64,000 nt of DNA from UBA1535 sp002323775 (GCA_031993545.1 DAMAHZ010000008.1:7178-71177); one strand, 5' to 3'. Positions 24,531 through 34,532 are shown, counted from the first letter of the stretch. The notes: generated by a model from the letters alone, not told the origin. Numbers and translations: made by a program.

Positions 24531-25633
24531 TTACTTTAATCTAAATCTTAATAAAACTGGATTGTGGTCTGAGAATTTGAAGTCTGCATCTATGTTCTCT
24601 GCTATTGCTTCTATGTTGTTTGATATTATGAAGCCATCCAGTATTGCTATGTAGTTTACCCCTTTAGTATAAGGTATATCAGTACTTCTATAGGTTGCAA
24701 CAGTCTTATAGTTTTCTGCCTTAACTATACTAAATCCCTCTGCTAAATTTTTTTCATTCAGTGGGAATACCCAATCAGGTATGTTTTGCTGTGATTCAAA
24801 ACCATCAATCATCCCTGCTATATCATGGTTAAAATCCCCTCCTACTATAACATAGTTACCCTTTTGATATTCTGCTCCAATAAAGCTATTTAATAGCTCT
24901 AATTGCTTTTCTCTTACTAGTCCTCCCTCATCAAAAGCTGACATATGAGAATTTATAATCACTAAGTCCTTACCATTTTCTACCGGCAATTTTGAAACTA
25001 AAAAGCATCTGTCAAGGTCAAAAAACTTAGTAGGAAAGCTTTCATCTACTGGATATCTTACTCTGATACTTTCATTTACCTTGTACTTGCTAAATGTTGC
25101 TAGACCGCTATCTACAAAGCCATGAGGCTCATTTAAAGGAAGCATGAGATAAGAACTATGAAAATTTTGTGCAAATACTGATAAATGTTTAAAAAATAAT
25201 TTTTTTAGCATTTCATATTGATTACATTATAGCTTCTTGTAGATTTAGTATCTACTTCTTGAAATAAATAAAAATTTGCATCCTTGCTATTGGCAATATC
25301 CATAACTCCATTAGTGTTTTCAACAACTACTTCTTTGCTTTTAGCAACAGATCCTTTTCCGGCAACCTTAATTCCATCATTCATCATACCTTTATCCATA
25401 AAAAATGAAAACTCATGATTGTATGCGCCAAAGCCAATGTTGTAAGTCAATGCTGTATATTCTTCTGAAAGCTTTATAACTTCTGGCTGTTGATTAAAGG
25501 TTTCTAGGGTTTGAAAATCTTCTATCCTGTAATAGTTTACGCTCATGTAAATTACATAAGCTGCTACTAAGACTACAGCAATTAACAGCAATGATAATAT
25601 GCTTCTTGCAAATATCTTAAAAAATTTATTCAT
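24531..25633 (-). pseudogene. Membrane-anchored endonuclease/exonuclease/phosphatase family gene, frameshifted
   Basis: Two overlapping reading frames form one EEP-family protein of about 365 residues. The 5' part (25205-25633) has an N-terminal membrane helix (ILSLLLIAVVLVAAYVIYM), then LTYNIGFGAYN and FLFQEVD-like YLFQEVDTKST. The frame breaks near 25215-25225, and the rest (24531-25211) continues LFFKHLSVFAQNFHSSY, INSHMSAFDEGG, VGGDFNHD and SDHNPV, the remaining catalytic motifs. Restoring one base after the RSYNV segment rejoins the frames. All active-site motifs are intact, so the break is recent or a sequencing error. Usually outside the cytoplasmic membrane; substrate unknown. Confidence 0.8.
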
Positions 25634-25787
25634 AGTATTCGCTCCTTTATATGAATTTATAACAATTTATAATTATACTGGTTTTCAATAAAAATCTATA
25701 AAATTAAGAAGATTTTAAAATAATTTATACTAATATTATACATATAAATGTACCATATTTTAGAAATTTCTTCAAGCATTACTATAA

Positions 25788-25829
25788 AAAAACTCGCTAC
25801 TATATTTATAGTAACGAGTTTTTTTATAT
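25788..25829. terminator. Terminator of ppdK
   Basis: AAAAAAACTCG(T/C)TACTATA pairs with TATAGTAACGAGTTTTTTT, 15 bases beyond the ppdK stop, with T-runs in both directions. Confidence 0.85.
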
Positions 25830-25843
25830 TTTAATCTTTTAAA

Positions 25844-28468
25844 TTATTTATTTTTTAAAGCTGCCTGAGCTGCTGATAATCTTGCTACTGGTACTCTGTA
25901 TGGAGAGCAAGAAACGTAGTCTAAGCCTGTTCTGTGGAAGAATTCGATTGATGCTGGGTCTCCACCGTGCTCACCGCAAACTCCAACCTTTAATTTAGCT
26001 TTTACTCCTCTACCTAACTTAACGCTCATCTCTACTAACTTACCAACTCCAACTTGGTCTATTGATTGGAATGGGTCTGTTTCAAGTATACCTTGATCTT
26101 TGTAGCTCTCTATGAATTTACCTGCATCATCTCTTGAGAAACCAAATGTCATTTGTGTCAAGTCATTTGTTCCGAATGAGAAGAATTCAGCTTCCTCAGC
26201 TATTTCATCAGAAGTTACACAAGCTCTTGGTATTTCTATCATTGTTCCAACCATGTATGTTAGATCAGAAGATTTCTCTTTCTTAACAAGCTCAGCTGTC
26301 TCAACAACTGCATCCTTAACTACCTTTAACTCTGATTTTTTACCAACTAATGGTATCATTATTTCAGGAACTATAGCTATATTTTCTGACTTGCTAACTT
26401 CTATAGCTGCTTCAATTATAGCTCTTGTTTGCATTCTTGCTATTTCCGGATAAGTTACAGCAAGTCTACATCCTCTGTGTCCAAGCATTGGGTTGAATTC
26501 ATGAAGACTGCTTATAGTTTCTTTTACAGCTGATACTTCAAGCTTCATAGCTTTTGCTAAGTCTACTATATCATCTTCTGCTTGTGGTAAGAATTCATGT
26601 AGAGGTGGATCAAGAAGTCTTATAGTTACTGGTCTTGGTCCCATTATTTTGTATATTTCTTTAAAGTCATTCTTTTGCATTGGTAATATTTCAGCTAAAG
26701 CTTCTTCTCTTTGCTCTAATGTATCTGACAATATCATCTTTCTAACAGAGAATATTCTTGATTCTTCGAAGAACATATGCTCTGTTCTGCAAAGTCCTAT
26801 ACCTTCTGCTCCAAATTTGATAGCTGTTGCTGAATCATTTGGAGTATCAGCATTTGTTCTGATTTTCAATGTTCTTATTTCATCAGCCCATTTCATAAGA
26901 GTCTCAAAGTTTCCTGATATTCCAGCTTCTTTAGTTTCAATGCTTCCTTTGTATACTCTACCTAAGCTTCCGTCAAGTGAGATATAATCTCCCTCTTTGA
27001 ATTTTTCGCCTCTTGCTACAAGCACTTTAGCATGCTCATCAACTGATATATCTTCACAACCAGATACACAGCACTTACCCATTCCTCTTGCAACAACCGC
27101 TGCATGAGATGTCATACCTCCACGAGCTGTTAGGATACCTTGTGCTTTTACCATTCCTTCCAAATCTTCTGGAGATGTTTCTTTTCTTACTAATATTACT
27201 TTTGAACCAGCCTCTGCTGCCTTAACTGCATCTTCTGCTGTAAAGTAAATTCTACCTGTAGCAGCTCCTGGAGATGCTGCAAGACCTTTAGCTATTTCAA
27301 CTGCTTCCTTTTGAGCTTTTGTATCAAAAGTTGGGTGCAATAATTGATCCAATGATTTTGGCTCTATACGCATAACTGCTTCTTCTTTAGTTATAAGTCC
27401 TTCAGCAACTAATTCAACAGCTATTCTTAAAGCTGCTTCAGCAGTTCTCTTTCCATTACGAGTTTGGAGTATGTATAGTTTACCTTGTTCAATAGTGAAC
27501 TCGATATCCTGCATATCCTTGTAGTGATTTTCCAATATATTAGAAATTTTTACAAATTCTTCATAAGCATGTGGCATTACTTTTGCCAATTCAGTTATAT
27601 GTTGAGGTGTTCTAATTCCAGCAACAACGTCTTCACCTTGAGCATTCATTAAGAATTCACCAAATATAGCTTTCTCTCCTGTAGCGGCATTTCTAGTGAA
27701 AGAAACTCCAGTTCCACAGTCATTTCCCATATTACCAAATACCATTGATTGAACATTTACTGCTGTTCCTATATCATGTGGTATTTCATTTAGATTTCTA
27801 TAAAATATCGCACGAGGATTGTTCCATGATCTAAAAACTGCCTCTACTGCTCCTAATAATTGTGTTTTTGGATCTTGTGGGAACTCAGCTCCAGTTTCTT
27901 TTACATATATTGCCTTGTAGCTATCAACTAATTCTTTTAAATCAGCAGCTGAAAGTTCAGTGTCTAACTTAACACCTTTCTTTTCTTTTAATGCGTCCAT
28001 AGCAGCATCAAATTTATGCTTAGAAATCTCTAAAACAACATCTCCGTACATTTGTAAGAATCTTCTGTAGCTATCATATGCAAATCTTTCATTTTCTGTT
28101 TTCTTAATAACTCCAAGAATAGCCTTGTCATTTAAACCAAGGTTAAGGATAGTATCCATCATACCAGGCATTGAGAATTTAGCTCCAGAACGAACAGAAA
28201 CAAGTAGCGGATTCTCGTTATCTCCAAATACCTTGCCTGATTTTTCTTCTAATTTCTTTATGCTTTCATTGATTTGCTCTATTACTTCATTAGAAATCTT
28301 TTTATCTTGCTTGTAATATTCTGTACAAGCTTCAGTTGTTATAGTCATACCAAATGGAACGGGCAATCCAATATTGGTCATTTCCGCTAAGTTAGCGCCT
28401 TTGCCTCCGAGCAAGTCCTTTTGCTTAGCATTTCCTTCGTTAAATAAATAAACCCATTTTTTACTCAT
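25844..28468 (-). CDS. ppdK: Pyruvate, phosphate dikinase
   Basis: Interconverts pyruvate, ATP and phosphate with PEP, AMP and PPi in glycolysis/gluconeogenesis of anaerobes. About 874 residues. N-terminal ATP-grasp domain (LLGGKGANLAEM), central swivelling domain with the phospho-His in GGMTSHAAVVARGMG, and C-terminal TIM barrel with GVCGEHGGDPAS containing the catalytic Cys. The ATG at 28468 is chosen since TTGGAGG lies just before it. Codon use seems optimised, as expected of an abundant enzyme. Single gene with its own terminator. Confidence 0.97.
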   Translation of the reverse strand: MSKKWVYLFNEGNAKQKDLLGGKGANLAEMTNIGLPVPFGMTITTEACTEYYKQDKKISNEVIEQINESIKKLEEKSGKVFGDNENPLLVSVRSGAKFSMPGMMDTILNLGLNDKAILGVIKKTENERFAYDSYRRFLQMYGDVVLEISKHKFDAAMDALKEKKGVKLDTELSAADLKELVDSYKAIYVKETGAEFPQDPKTQLLGAVEAVFRSWNNPRAIFYRNLNEIPHDIGTAVNVQSMVFGNMGNDCGTGVSFTRNAATGEKAIFGEFLMNAQGEDVVAGIRTPQHITELAKVMPHAYEEFVKISNILENHYKDMQDIEFTIEQGKLYILQTRNGKRTAEAALRIAVELVAEGLITKEEAVMRIEPKSLDQLLHPTFDTKAQKEAVEIAKGLAASPGAATGRIYFTAEDAVKAAEAGSKVILVRKETSPEDLEGMVKAQGILTARGGMTSHAAVVARGMGKCCVSGCEDISVDEHAKVLVARGEKFKEGDYISLDGSLGRVYKGSIETKEAGISGNFETLMKWADEIRTLKIRTNADTPNDSATAIKFGAEGIGLCRTEHMFFEESRIFSVRKMILSDTLEQREEALAEILPMQKNDFKEIYKIMGPRPVTIRLLDPPLHEFLPQAEDDIVDLAKAMKLEVSAVKETISSLHEFNPMLGHRGCRLAVTYPEIARMQTRAIIEAAIEVSKSENIAIVPEIMIPLVGKKSELKVVKDAVVETAELVKKEKSSDLTYMVGTMIEIPRACVTSDEIAEEAEFFSFGTNDLTQMTFGFSRDDAGKFIESYKDQGILETDPFQSIDQVGVGKLVEMSVKLGRGVKAKLKVGVCGEHGGDPASIEFFHRTGLDYVSCSPYRVPVARLSAAQAALKNK

Positions 28469-28480
28469 ATTTTCCTCCAA

Positions 28481-28875
28481 TACGCCTATACTTGGCGTTG
28501 TAAATTTTATTAATAGGACATCAAGTTTTGAATCTTATAAATTCAAGCTTTTTTAATCCATAAAATAACATTTTTATTTTTGTGTTTATGTTAAAACCAT
28601 AATTTCACTTGCCATATATGATACAACAAAATCATCAAAAAGTACAGTTATTTTTTATATTTTGTAATAAAGCAAGGCGATAACTGTATATTTCGTTTTT
28701 ATATATGCCAATATCTATTTTTTGCATTACTTATTATATTTAAGACCTCAGAAGATTTAATTAACAATATATATGCCACAATGTATCGTGTATATACTAT
28801 ATATAGTATAACCTCATGTTTAATTTTTCATAAATTAAAATTAAATTTCTAAATAATTTCAATTAACTATTAATT
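28481..28875. other. Intergenic region upstream of ppdK with an inverted repeat
   Basis: No gene is seen. An inverted repeat TACAGTTAT (from about 28645) and ATAACTGTA (to about 28692) is separated by ~30 bases and may be an operator or a loose hairpin for ppdK. The remainder is AT-rich without a clear promoter. Confidence 0.4.
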
Positions 28876-29643
28876 TTATTTTAGAAATTTTTCTCTCATT
28901 TCTAAAATCCTTCCACAAGTCATTTTACCCTCCGGGCAAGGACCTGAAGCACATGATGGACCTGAGTTTTTAAATATATTAGGAGCTACTGTTTTAACCT
29001 CATTAAGCATCAATTCAGCCATCTCTCTAATCTCCCACTGAGCCCTTGTACAGCATCTTACATTGAAAAAGTGCATAAGACTTCTTGCATTCATTGTTAT
29101 CATTATTTTTGTTTCACAAGCATTTGGTAAAACGTAACGAGCATCTTCTATAGCGCTTTTTTCAGCTGATGAATTTGCTTGTTTTTCAGACATTCCTGCT
29201 TTTATGTACTGTTCTATATATTGAGATTTTAGGATATTTGCTATATCATCATATGTTTTTTGATTATTTTCCATAGCTTCTATGTATAACTTTCTTGCTT
29301 TTTCATTTTCATTTATCGCAGGTGGAACAATGTATTGGAATTGACCCTCAGTCACATATCTTTGAGAACGCTGTGAATAACTTGCAATTCTATGTCTAAC
29401 CAACTGATGTGTCAATGTTCTCGAAACGCCCTCAACAGCAAATGAAAAGCTGCAATGTTCTATAGGAGATTGATGTCCGAGAGTCATAAGCATTTTTAAA
29501 AATTTCTCTATATTTTCCTCTGATAAATCGTCCATTATTTCGTCTGCACCTAATTGTGAGTAGCATAACTTCGCTGATGCTGCAACAAGCTTTTCAGGCT
29601 CTGATGTATGTGACACTAATTTAACTCTTAATTTAGCTTCCAT
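28876..29643 (-). CDS. thyX: Flavin-dependent thymidylate synthase
   Basis: Makes dTMP from dUMP with FAD, NADPH and methylene-THF, replacing ThyA. 255 residues from the ATG at 29643 (AAAGGA upstream; the in-frame extension to 29733 is not conserved). The ThyX signature is complete: RHRIASYSQRSQRY (RHRxxSxxxxSQR). The Cys-rich tail (CCTRAQWEIREMA ... CASGPCPEGKMTC) is typical of clostridial versions. Monocistronic by position; about 230 bases of mostly empty DNA lie upstream. Confidence 0.95.
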   Translation of the reverse strand: MEAKLRVKLVSHTSEPEKLVAASAKLCYSQLGADEIMDDLSEENIEKFLKMLMTLGHQSPIEHCSFSFAVEGVSRTLTHQLVRHRIASYSQRSQRYVTEGQFQYIVPPAINENEKARKLYIEAMENNQKTYDDIANILKSQYIEQYIKAGMSEKQANSSAEKSAIEDARYVLPNACETKIMITMNARSLMHFFNVRCCTRAQWEIREMAELMLNEVKTVAPNIFKNSGPSCASGPCPEGKMTCGRILEMREKFLK

Positions 29644-29844
29644 AATTCTTGCATTCCTTTCCATATGTTTAAATTTTATAGTATATATAATCTCTGTGAT
29701 ATAAAGTCTTTTTGCAAAAGACTCGCAAAGCACTGAGTAATATCCTGCGGATATTATAGCATAAAACTAAATAAAAAAAAACACATAATTCAACATTTTT
29801 TAAGTAATTGCAAGATATTTTTTTAACAATAATAAAGCGTAATA

Positions 29845-29885
29845 ATAAGGTGTTCTACAATAAGCTTTTAGAACACCTTGTTATT
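29845..29885. terminator. Terminator downstream of the 69-residue gene
   Basis: AATAAGGTGTTCTA pairs with TAGAACACCTTGTTATT, 20 bases past the stop of the minus-strand gene at 29906. Confidence 0.75.
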
Positions 29886-29905
29886 ATTAGCAGCAAACAA
29901 ATGAG

Positions 29906-30115
29906 CTATTTTATCATTATGTGAGTATTGACATAGTTTGTAACATATGCTTTATCTGCACTGTTTTTGAATTTCATGTGATGAGATTCCTCGTTTTCGA
30001 AATTTTTTAGATATACATCCATCTCATCATCCTTATCCTCATACTTTATACACCTAAAGCCTTTGTCATATAGTTTTTGCAGTTCATCGAGAGTGTTGTT
30101 ATTGTTCATTTGCAT
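29906..30115 (-). CDS. Small hypothetical protein, 69 residues
   Basis: A short soluble, mixed-charge protein beginning MQMNNNNTLDELQKLYDKGF, with YEDKDDEMDVYLKNFENEES in the middle. I do not recognise the family. AAAGGG lies about 9 bases before the ATG, and a strong hairpin follows the stop, which supports a real monocistronic gene. No Cys, no membrane segment. It lies between thyX and the obg-yhbY operon, with terminators on both sides. Confidence 0.6.
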   Translation of the reverse strand: MQMNNNNTLDELQKLYDKGFRCIKYEDKDDEMDVYLKNFENEESHHMKFKNSADKAYVTNYVNTHIMIK

Positions 30116-30186
30116 AATTAAAATCCCTTTCTTTTAAATTATTATTATATAAAATATATAGTACCTTTCAAGGCACGACTATTTAA

Positions 30187-30222
30187 GTATAAAAAAACAC
30201 CAAAGCTAAGCTTTAGTGTTAA
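30187..30222 (-). terminator. Terminator, obg-yhbY operon end
   Basis: On the minus strand AACACTAAAGC pairs with GCTTTGGTGTT followed by seven T. A second hairpin with a related stem (AATACTAAAGC/GCTCTAGTATT) lies at 30277-30305, closer to the yhbY stop. Confidence 0.72.
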
Positions 30223-30323
30223 AATGCAAGTCATAAACTTATGTGTTAAAAGTTTAATATATAAATCTATATATTAAAAATACTAAAGCATAGCTCTAGT
30301 ATTTCCACGTTCACACAAAATAT

Positions 30324-30617
30324 TTATTTTGGAATATTAATTTTTGGTTCTTTTGCTTTTCTGTAAATTGTAAATTTACTACCTATGCTTTGTACAAATT
30401 CAGCTTTTAGTAATTTTACTACTTCACTAGCTACCTCATTTGCATCTAAGCCACTGTTGTCCAAACACTTTATTTTAATTAGCTCTCTTGCTTCTAAGGC
30501 ATCATCTAATTGCTTTATAACATTATCTGTTAAGCCATTTTTACCCATTATGAGTACCGGCTCCAAGCTATTTGCCAATGATTTTAGATAGCTTCTTTCT
30601 TTGCCTTTAAGTGCCAT
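30324..30617 (-). CDS. yhbY: YhbY family RNA-binding protein (CRM domain)
   Basis: 97 residues: MALKGKERSYLKSLANSLEP followed by VLIMGKNGLTDNVIKQLDDAL, the GxxG loop region of the CRM fold, and KIKCLDNS. YhbY associates with pre-50S ribosomal particles. Gene order obg-yhbY is widespread in Bacillota; here the gap is 19 bases. A C-terminal basic tail KAKEPKINIPK is typical. Normal length, one operon with obg. Confidence 0.92.
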   Translation of the reverse strand: MALKGKERSYLKSLANSLEPVLIMGKNGLTDNVIKQLDDALEARELIKIKCLDNSGLDANEVASEVVKLLKAEFVQSIGSKFTIYRKAKEPKINIPK

Positions 30618-30636
30618 TTATTACACCACACTTTCT

Positions 30637-31911
30637 TTATTCAACAAAATCAAACTCAACTCCACAAACACTTATCGAGTCTCCCTCTTTTGCTCCTAAA
30701 TCTCTCAATCTCTCAATAACACCTTTATCAATAAGCACTTTTTGGAAATTACTTATAGATTCATAATCATCAAAATTGGTAAAGTTTACTAAACGCTCTA
30801 AAAACTCACCTTCTGCGATATAAATATCATCTTCTTTTCTGATAACTATTGTATCTCTTTCCTTCTTATCGAAAAGTCTTTCTACTTCACTTTGATCAAC
30901 AAATTCTATTTCATCCTCAATCTTAAGAAGCTGTTCATATGCTACCTTTTTTACAAGCTCTAATCCCTCGCCTGTAGCAGCTGAAATCTCATATATATCA
31001 TATTTATCCCCTAATTCTTTTCTTACTCTTTCAGCATTTTCTTTAGAATTTGGCAAATCCATCTTATTCAACAAGATAATTTGTTTTTTATATGATAATC
31101 TCTCACTATATTTATTTAATTCATCGTTTATTTTATAGAAATCCTCTACAGGGTCTCTGTCCTCTTGTCCTGAAGCATCAAGCACATGCAATAAAAGCTT
31201 TGTTCTCTCAACATGCCTTAAAAACTCATGACCAAGTCCTGCACCTGAGGAAGCGCCCTCAATAAGTCCAGGTATATCAGCTAAAACATAGCTCTGTCCA
31301 ACTCCAACATTTACAACGCCTAGGTTTGGCTTTAATGTTGTAAAATGGTAGTTAGCAATTTTAGGCTTTGCACTTGTTACAATTGATAAAATTGTAGATT
31401 TACCAACATTTGGAAAACCAGCCAATCCAACATCTGCTATCAACTTTAATTCAAGCGTTATGTCTCTTTCAACGCCCTTAGTTCCCGGCTCTGCAAAATG
31501 TGGCGCACGTCTAATTGAGTTTTTAAACTTAACGTTTCCTCTACCGCCTCTGCCACCTTTTGCGACTACAAAGCTTTGTCCATTTTCTTTTAAATCCGCA
31601 AGTACAATTCCTGTTTCTCGGTCTTTTACTAAAGTTCCAACAGGTACTTTTAAAACAGTATCTTTACCAGCCGCACCATATTGCTGTCTTCCTCTGCCAT
31701 CTTCACCAGCTTGAGCTTTATAGTTTTTTTGATATCTAAAATCCATCAAGGTTCTAAGGCCTTCGTCGGCAATTAAGATTATACTTCCGCCGTTTCCGCC
31801 GTTTCCGCCTTCTGGGCCGCCCATCGGAATATATTTCTCTCTCCTAAACGCTATTGAACCATTACCGCCATTGCCTGCTTTTACGTGTATATTAGCTATA
31901 TCTATAAACAT
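30637..31911 (-). CDS. obgE: GTPase Obg/CgtA
   Basis: Ribosome-associated GTPase needed for 50S assembly and growth control. About 424 residues: an N-terminal glycine-rich Obg fold (VKAGNGGNGSIAFRREKYIP), a G domain with GFPNVGKST (P-loop), DIPGLIEGA (G3) and NKMD (G4), and a C-terminal OCT domain ending VCGVEFDFVE. The ATG at 31911 follows GGAGG by 8 bases; a TTG two codons earlier is rejected. It lies downstream of L21-Prp-L27 after a terminator, the classic order. Confidence 0.97.
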   Translation of the reverse strand: MFIDIANIHVKAGNGGNGSIAFRREKYIPMGGPEGGNGGNGGSIILIADEGLRTLMDFRYQKNYKAQAGEDGRGRQQYGAAGKDTVLKVPVGTLVKDRETGIVLADLKENGQSFVVAKGGRGGRGNVKFKNSIRRAPHFAEPGTKGVERDITLELKLIADVGLAGFPNVGKSTILSIVTSAKPKIANYHFTTLKPNLGVVNVGVGQSYVLADIPGLIEGASSGAGLGHEFLRHVERTKLLLHVLDASGQEDRDPVEDFYKINDELNKYSERLSYKKQIILLNKMDLPNSKENAERVRKELGDKYDIYEISAATGEGLELVKKVAYEQLLKIEDEIEFVDQSEVERLFDKKERDTIVIRKEDDIYIAEGEFLERLVNFTNFDDYESISNFQKVLIDKGVIERLRDLGAKEGDSISVCGVEFDFVE

Positions 31912-32066
31912 ATTCAATTCCTCCTTTCCTCATAAATTATTTAATATCTACCTAAGACATCTAAAATTTCTTATGTATGTCTTATTTCTATTTTGACAAA
32001 AGACAGAAAATCTATCATTTGTATTCCCTTTGTATTCAAAACAAATAATTATTTATGTTTTATCAA

Positions 32067-32094
32067 AAAAAACCTACCTAAAAAGGTAGGTTAT
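32067..32094 (-). terminator. Terminator of the rplU-prp-rpmA operon
   Basis: On the minus strand AACCTACCTTTTTAGGTAGGTT followed by a T-run, directly after the rpmA stop codon (32097). Confidence 0.85.
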
Positions 32095-32096
32095 TA

Positions 32097-32390
32097 TTAT
32101 GCCTCGTTTGCAAATGGATATACGCTAACTTGCTTTCTTGTCTTGTCTTTTCTCTCGAACTTAACAACACCATCAACTTTTGTGTATAATGTGTGGTCTT
32201 TACCAAGTCCTACATTAAGGCCTGGATGAATTTTAGTTCCTCTTTGTCTAACAAGTATGTTTCCTGCTACAACATGCTGTCCGTCACCTTTTTTTGTACC
32301 AAGTCTCTTAGACTCACTATCACGGCCGTTTTTAGAGCTACCAACACCTTTTTTATGTGCGAATAACTGTAAATTTAACTTTAATAACAT
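32097..32390 (-). CDS. rpmA: 50S ribosomal protein L27 with cleavable N-terminus
   Basis: 97 residues. The N-terminus MLLKLNLQLFAHKKGVGSS carries the Firmicute-type extension ending LNLQLF before AHKKG. In Staphylococcus aureus, Prp cleaves after that Phe to expose the functional N-terminus near the peptidyl-transferase centre. The body (GVGSSKNGRDSESKRLGTKK) is typical L27. It begins 2 bases after the prp stop, with GAGGAGG inside the prp end. Confidence 0.97.
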   Translation of the reverse strand: MLLKLNLQLFAHKKGVGSSKNGRDSESKRLGTKKGDGQHVVAGNILVRQRGTKIHPGLNVGLGKDHTLYTKVDGVVKFERKDKTRKQVSVYPFANEA

Positions 32391-32392
32391 TT

Positions 32393-32722
32393 TTACACCT
32401 CCTCGGTTATAAGTGTAATATAATCGCTGTAATTTTCTATTAATAGCTGAATTCCAACTAAAAAAGTATTATATATTACATCTGATTTATCATTTATTTT
32501 ATTTGTTCTTACTTTCAAATAGCCTAATTCATCATTGATTTTATAATTCATATCCTTTTCATCAATTCCTGCAACTATATTAAGTGAATTAATCGCTGTT
32601 ACAGATAGAAGTGATAATGAAGCACAAACTATATCTTCTCCGAAATTAGCAAAACCTGTATGACCATCAATAATAAAACCAACTATTTTGTCGCCTGTTT
32701 TATGTATTGTAACTTTTGTCAT
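32393..32722 (-). CDS. prp: Ribosomal-processing cysteine protease Prp
   Basis: 109 residues matching the YsxB/Prp family. The catalytic His is in DGHTGFANFGEDIVCASLS and the catalytic Cys is the C of VCAS, with the usual spacing. It removes the N-terminal extension of L27, encoded immediately downstream, which has the matching cleavage motif. Lies between rplU and rpmA as in most Bacillota, about 67 bases after rplU. Confidence 0.94.
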   Translation of the reverse strand: MTKVTIHKTGDKIVGFIIDGHTGFANFGEDIVCASLSLLSVTAINSLNIVAGIDEKDMNYKINDELGYLKVRTNKINDKSDVIYNTFLVGIQLLIENYSDYITLITEEV

Positions 32723-32789
32723 AATATCCTCTTTTACTAAGATGAAATATTCATCATATAAAAAATTTTTCTAAGCTAATGTTTTGATA

Positions 32790-33101
32790 TTAGCAAACTA
32801 TTTTCTCAATTTTTACTTGTGTATAAGGCTGACGATGGCCTTTTTTGTTTCTGTAATCTTTCTTAGGCTTGTACTTGAAAACAACTACCTTCTTGTTTTT
32901 ACCTTGTTTTTCAACTTTAGCCTCAACAACAGCTCCGTCTATATATGGTTTTCCAACGTTTAAGTTAGAATCGTTAGCTACTAATAAAACTTTATCAAAT
33001 TTTATAGTATCTCCATCAACAAAGTTTAATTTCTCAACTCTGATGCTGTCACCTTCTTGAACTCTGTACTGTTTTCCACCTGTTTCGATTATTGCGTACA
33101 T
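32790..33101 (-). CDS. rplU: 50S ribosomal protein L21
   Basis: 103 residues starting MYAIIETGGKQYRVQEGD and containing VVFKYKPKKDYRNKKGHRQP, the L21 signature. The ATG at 33101 follows GAGGAGG by 6 bases; upstream in-frame residues belong to the leader. First gene of the rplU-prp-rpmA operon. The leader upstream may hold a regulatory RNA. Confidence 0.97.
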   Translation of the reverse strand: MYAIIETGGKQYRVQEGDSIRVEKLNFVDGDTIKFDKVLLVANDSNLNVGKPYIDGAVVEAKVEKQGKNKKVVVFKYKPKKDYRNKKGHRQPYTQVKIEKIVC

Positions 33102-33240
33102 AGTGCACCTCCTCTTTTTGAGTCTCGCCATTGCAGGTACATTGAAGATTATAATCTATATATTATAGTTAAATAAATCATTATCTTTTAAAATGTTTAT
33201 ATTACAAACCTGATTCGAGCGGTTTCTTACAAATGATGAT
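33102..33240 (-). promoter_or_regulatory. Candidate L21 leader RNA
   Basis: The minus-strand sequence upstream of rplU contains AAACCGCTCGAATCAGGTTTG, which can pair internally (AAACC/GGTTT), and GTACCTGCAATGGCGAGAC close to the ribosome binding site. Firmicute L21 genes often have an autoregulatory leader here. I recognise the position and general look but cannot confirm the fold. Confidence 0.4.
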
Positions 33241-33374
33241 TGTATCAAAAAATATCATTAATGTCAACAAATATTTTACAATTTAACAATCCAAATTTTG
33301 GAAAAATTTTATATTATATTTCATTAAATTTATCTAAAATAAATTATACGCTCAATAAAAAGCAAATATTTATT

Positions 33375-34532
33375 CTAGTTAAACAAATCCTTCCGGCCTC
33401 TTTTTAAGCCTACACTAAGAACCAAACCTACACTTACCATATTAATAAGCATAAAAGTTCCTCCATTGCTTACAAATGGCAGAGGTATACCTGTTACTGG
33501 CAACAACCTCATTGTCATTCCTATATTTTCCAATATATGGAACAAAAACATTCCCATAATACCTATGACTATGAGAGAGCCGAACATATCAGCACTTCCC
33601 TTGGATATTTTAATCATCCTAAGCAAAAATACAGCATATAGTAGAATTAAGGATACTCCACCTACAAAGCCTAATTCCTCACATAAAATTGAAAATATAA
33701 AATCAGTTTCCTTAGCAGGTAAAAATCCATATTGATTTTGTATGCCTTGCTGATATCCTCGTCCAAACATTTGACCTGAACCTATCGCAATTTCAGACTG
33801 TATTACCTGCAAGCCTTTACCATTTGTATCAAGCGTAGGATCAAGAAACGTAAGTATTCTTGCTAATTTATAGCCACCTGTGAGTCCCTCAGCATGAACT
33901 TTTTCTAAGACTCCATATATATATATAAGCCCTACAATCAGTGCAATAACTGCAACCACAAGTACCGGCATTATATACTTATAGCTTAAGCCTGCTGAAA
34001 ATAACATAATCATTATGAAAAACATAAGAACCATAGCAGTACCAGCATCTGGCTGCAATAAAATCAAACCTACAGGAATAAAAGCAAAAATTAATATTTT
34101 TATAAGTGTAAATGGTTGATTTATTTTTTCTTTGTTCTTATCTACATATTTTGCCAAGGAAATGATTACTCCAATCTTAGCAATTTCTGATGGTTGGAAA
34201 GAAATAGGACCTATTTTCAGCCAATTGTTTGCACCCCATTCATCGGCACCATACCCCCAAATTAAAACTGCCATTAATAATAAATTAGAAATTACATAAA
34301 TAGGAATATAAAAATATCCATAAATTTCATAATCAATAAATAACAATACAACTATCGCACAAAGTCCAATAATAAATGAAGCAACTTGAGTTTTCAAATA
34401 TGGCATACTGCCAGCTTTGAGACTCATTGTAGCACTTTTTAATATAAATACACCGTAAATAACCAAAATTATAGTAGTAATAAACAAAATAAAATCAAAT
34501 TTTTTAATAAATCTATTTTCTTTTTTAAACAT
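33375..34532 (-). CDS. rodA: Peptidoglycan glycosyltransferase RodA (SEDS family)
   Basis: Multi-pass SEDS polymerase for lateral wall synthesis. About 385 residues with roughly ten membrane helices. Family motifs include WGYGADEWGANNWLKIGPISFQPSEIAK-type sequence (the WLKIG..QPSE block), the extracellular loop with GSGQMFGRGYQQGIQNQYGFLP, then ETDFIFS and GIPLPFVSNGG. RodA is favoured over FtsW because of length and these motifs. The ATG at 34532 is set by GAGGTGG 6 bases upstream. No mreB/mreC or PBP gene is adjacent. Confidence 0.9.
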   Translation of the reverse strand: MFKKENRFIKKFDFILFITTIILVIYGVFILKSATMSLKAGSMPYLKTQVASFIIGLCAIVVLLFIDYEIYGYFYIPIYVISNLLLMAVLIWGYGADEWGANNWLKIGPISFQPSEIAKIGVIISLAKYVDKNKEKINQPFTLIKILIFAFIPVGLILLQPDAGTAMVLMFFIMIMLFSAGLSYKYIMPVLVVAVIALIVGLIYIYGVLEKVHAEGLTGGYKLARILTFLDPTLDTNGKGLQVIQSEIAIGSGQMFGRGYQQGIQNQYGFLPAKETDFIFSILCEELGFVGGVSLILLYAVFLLRMIKISKGSADMFGSLIVIGIMGMFLFHILENIGMTMRLLPVTGIPLPFVSNGGTFMLINMVSVGLVLSVGLKRGRKDLFN

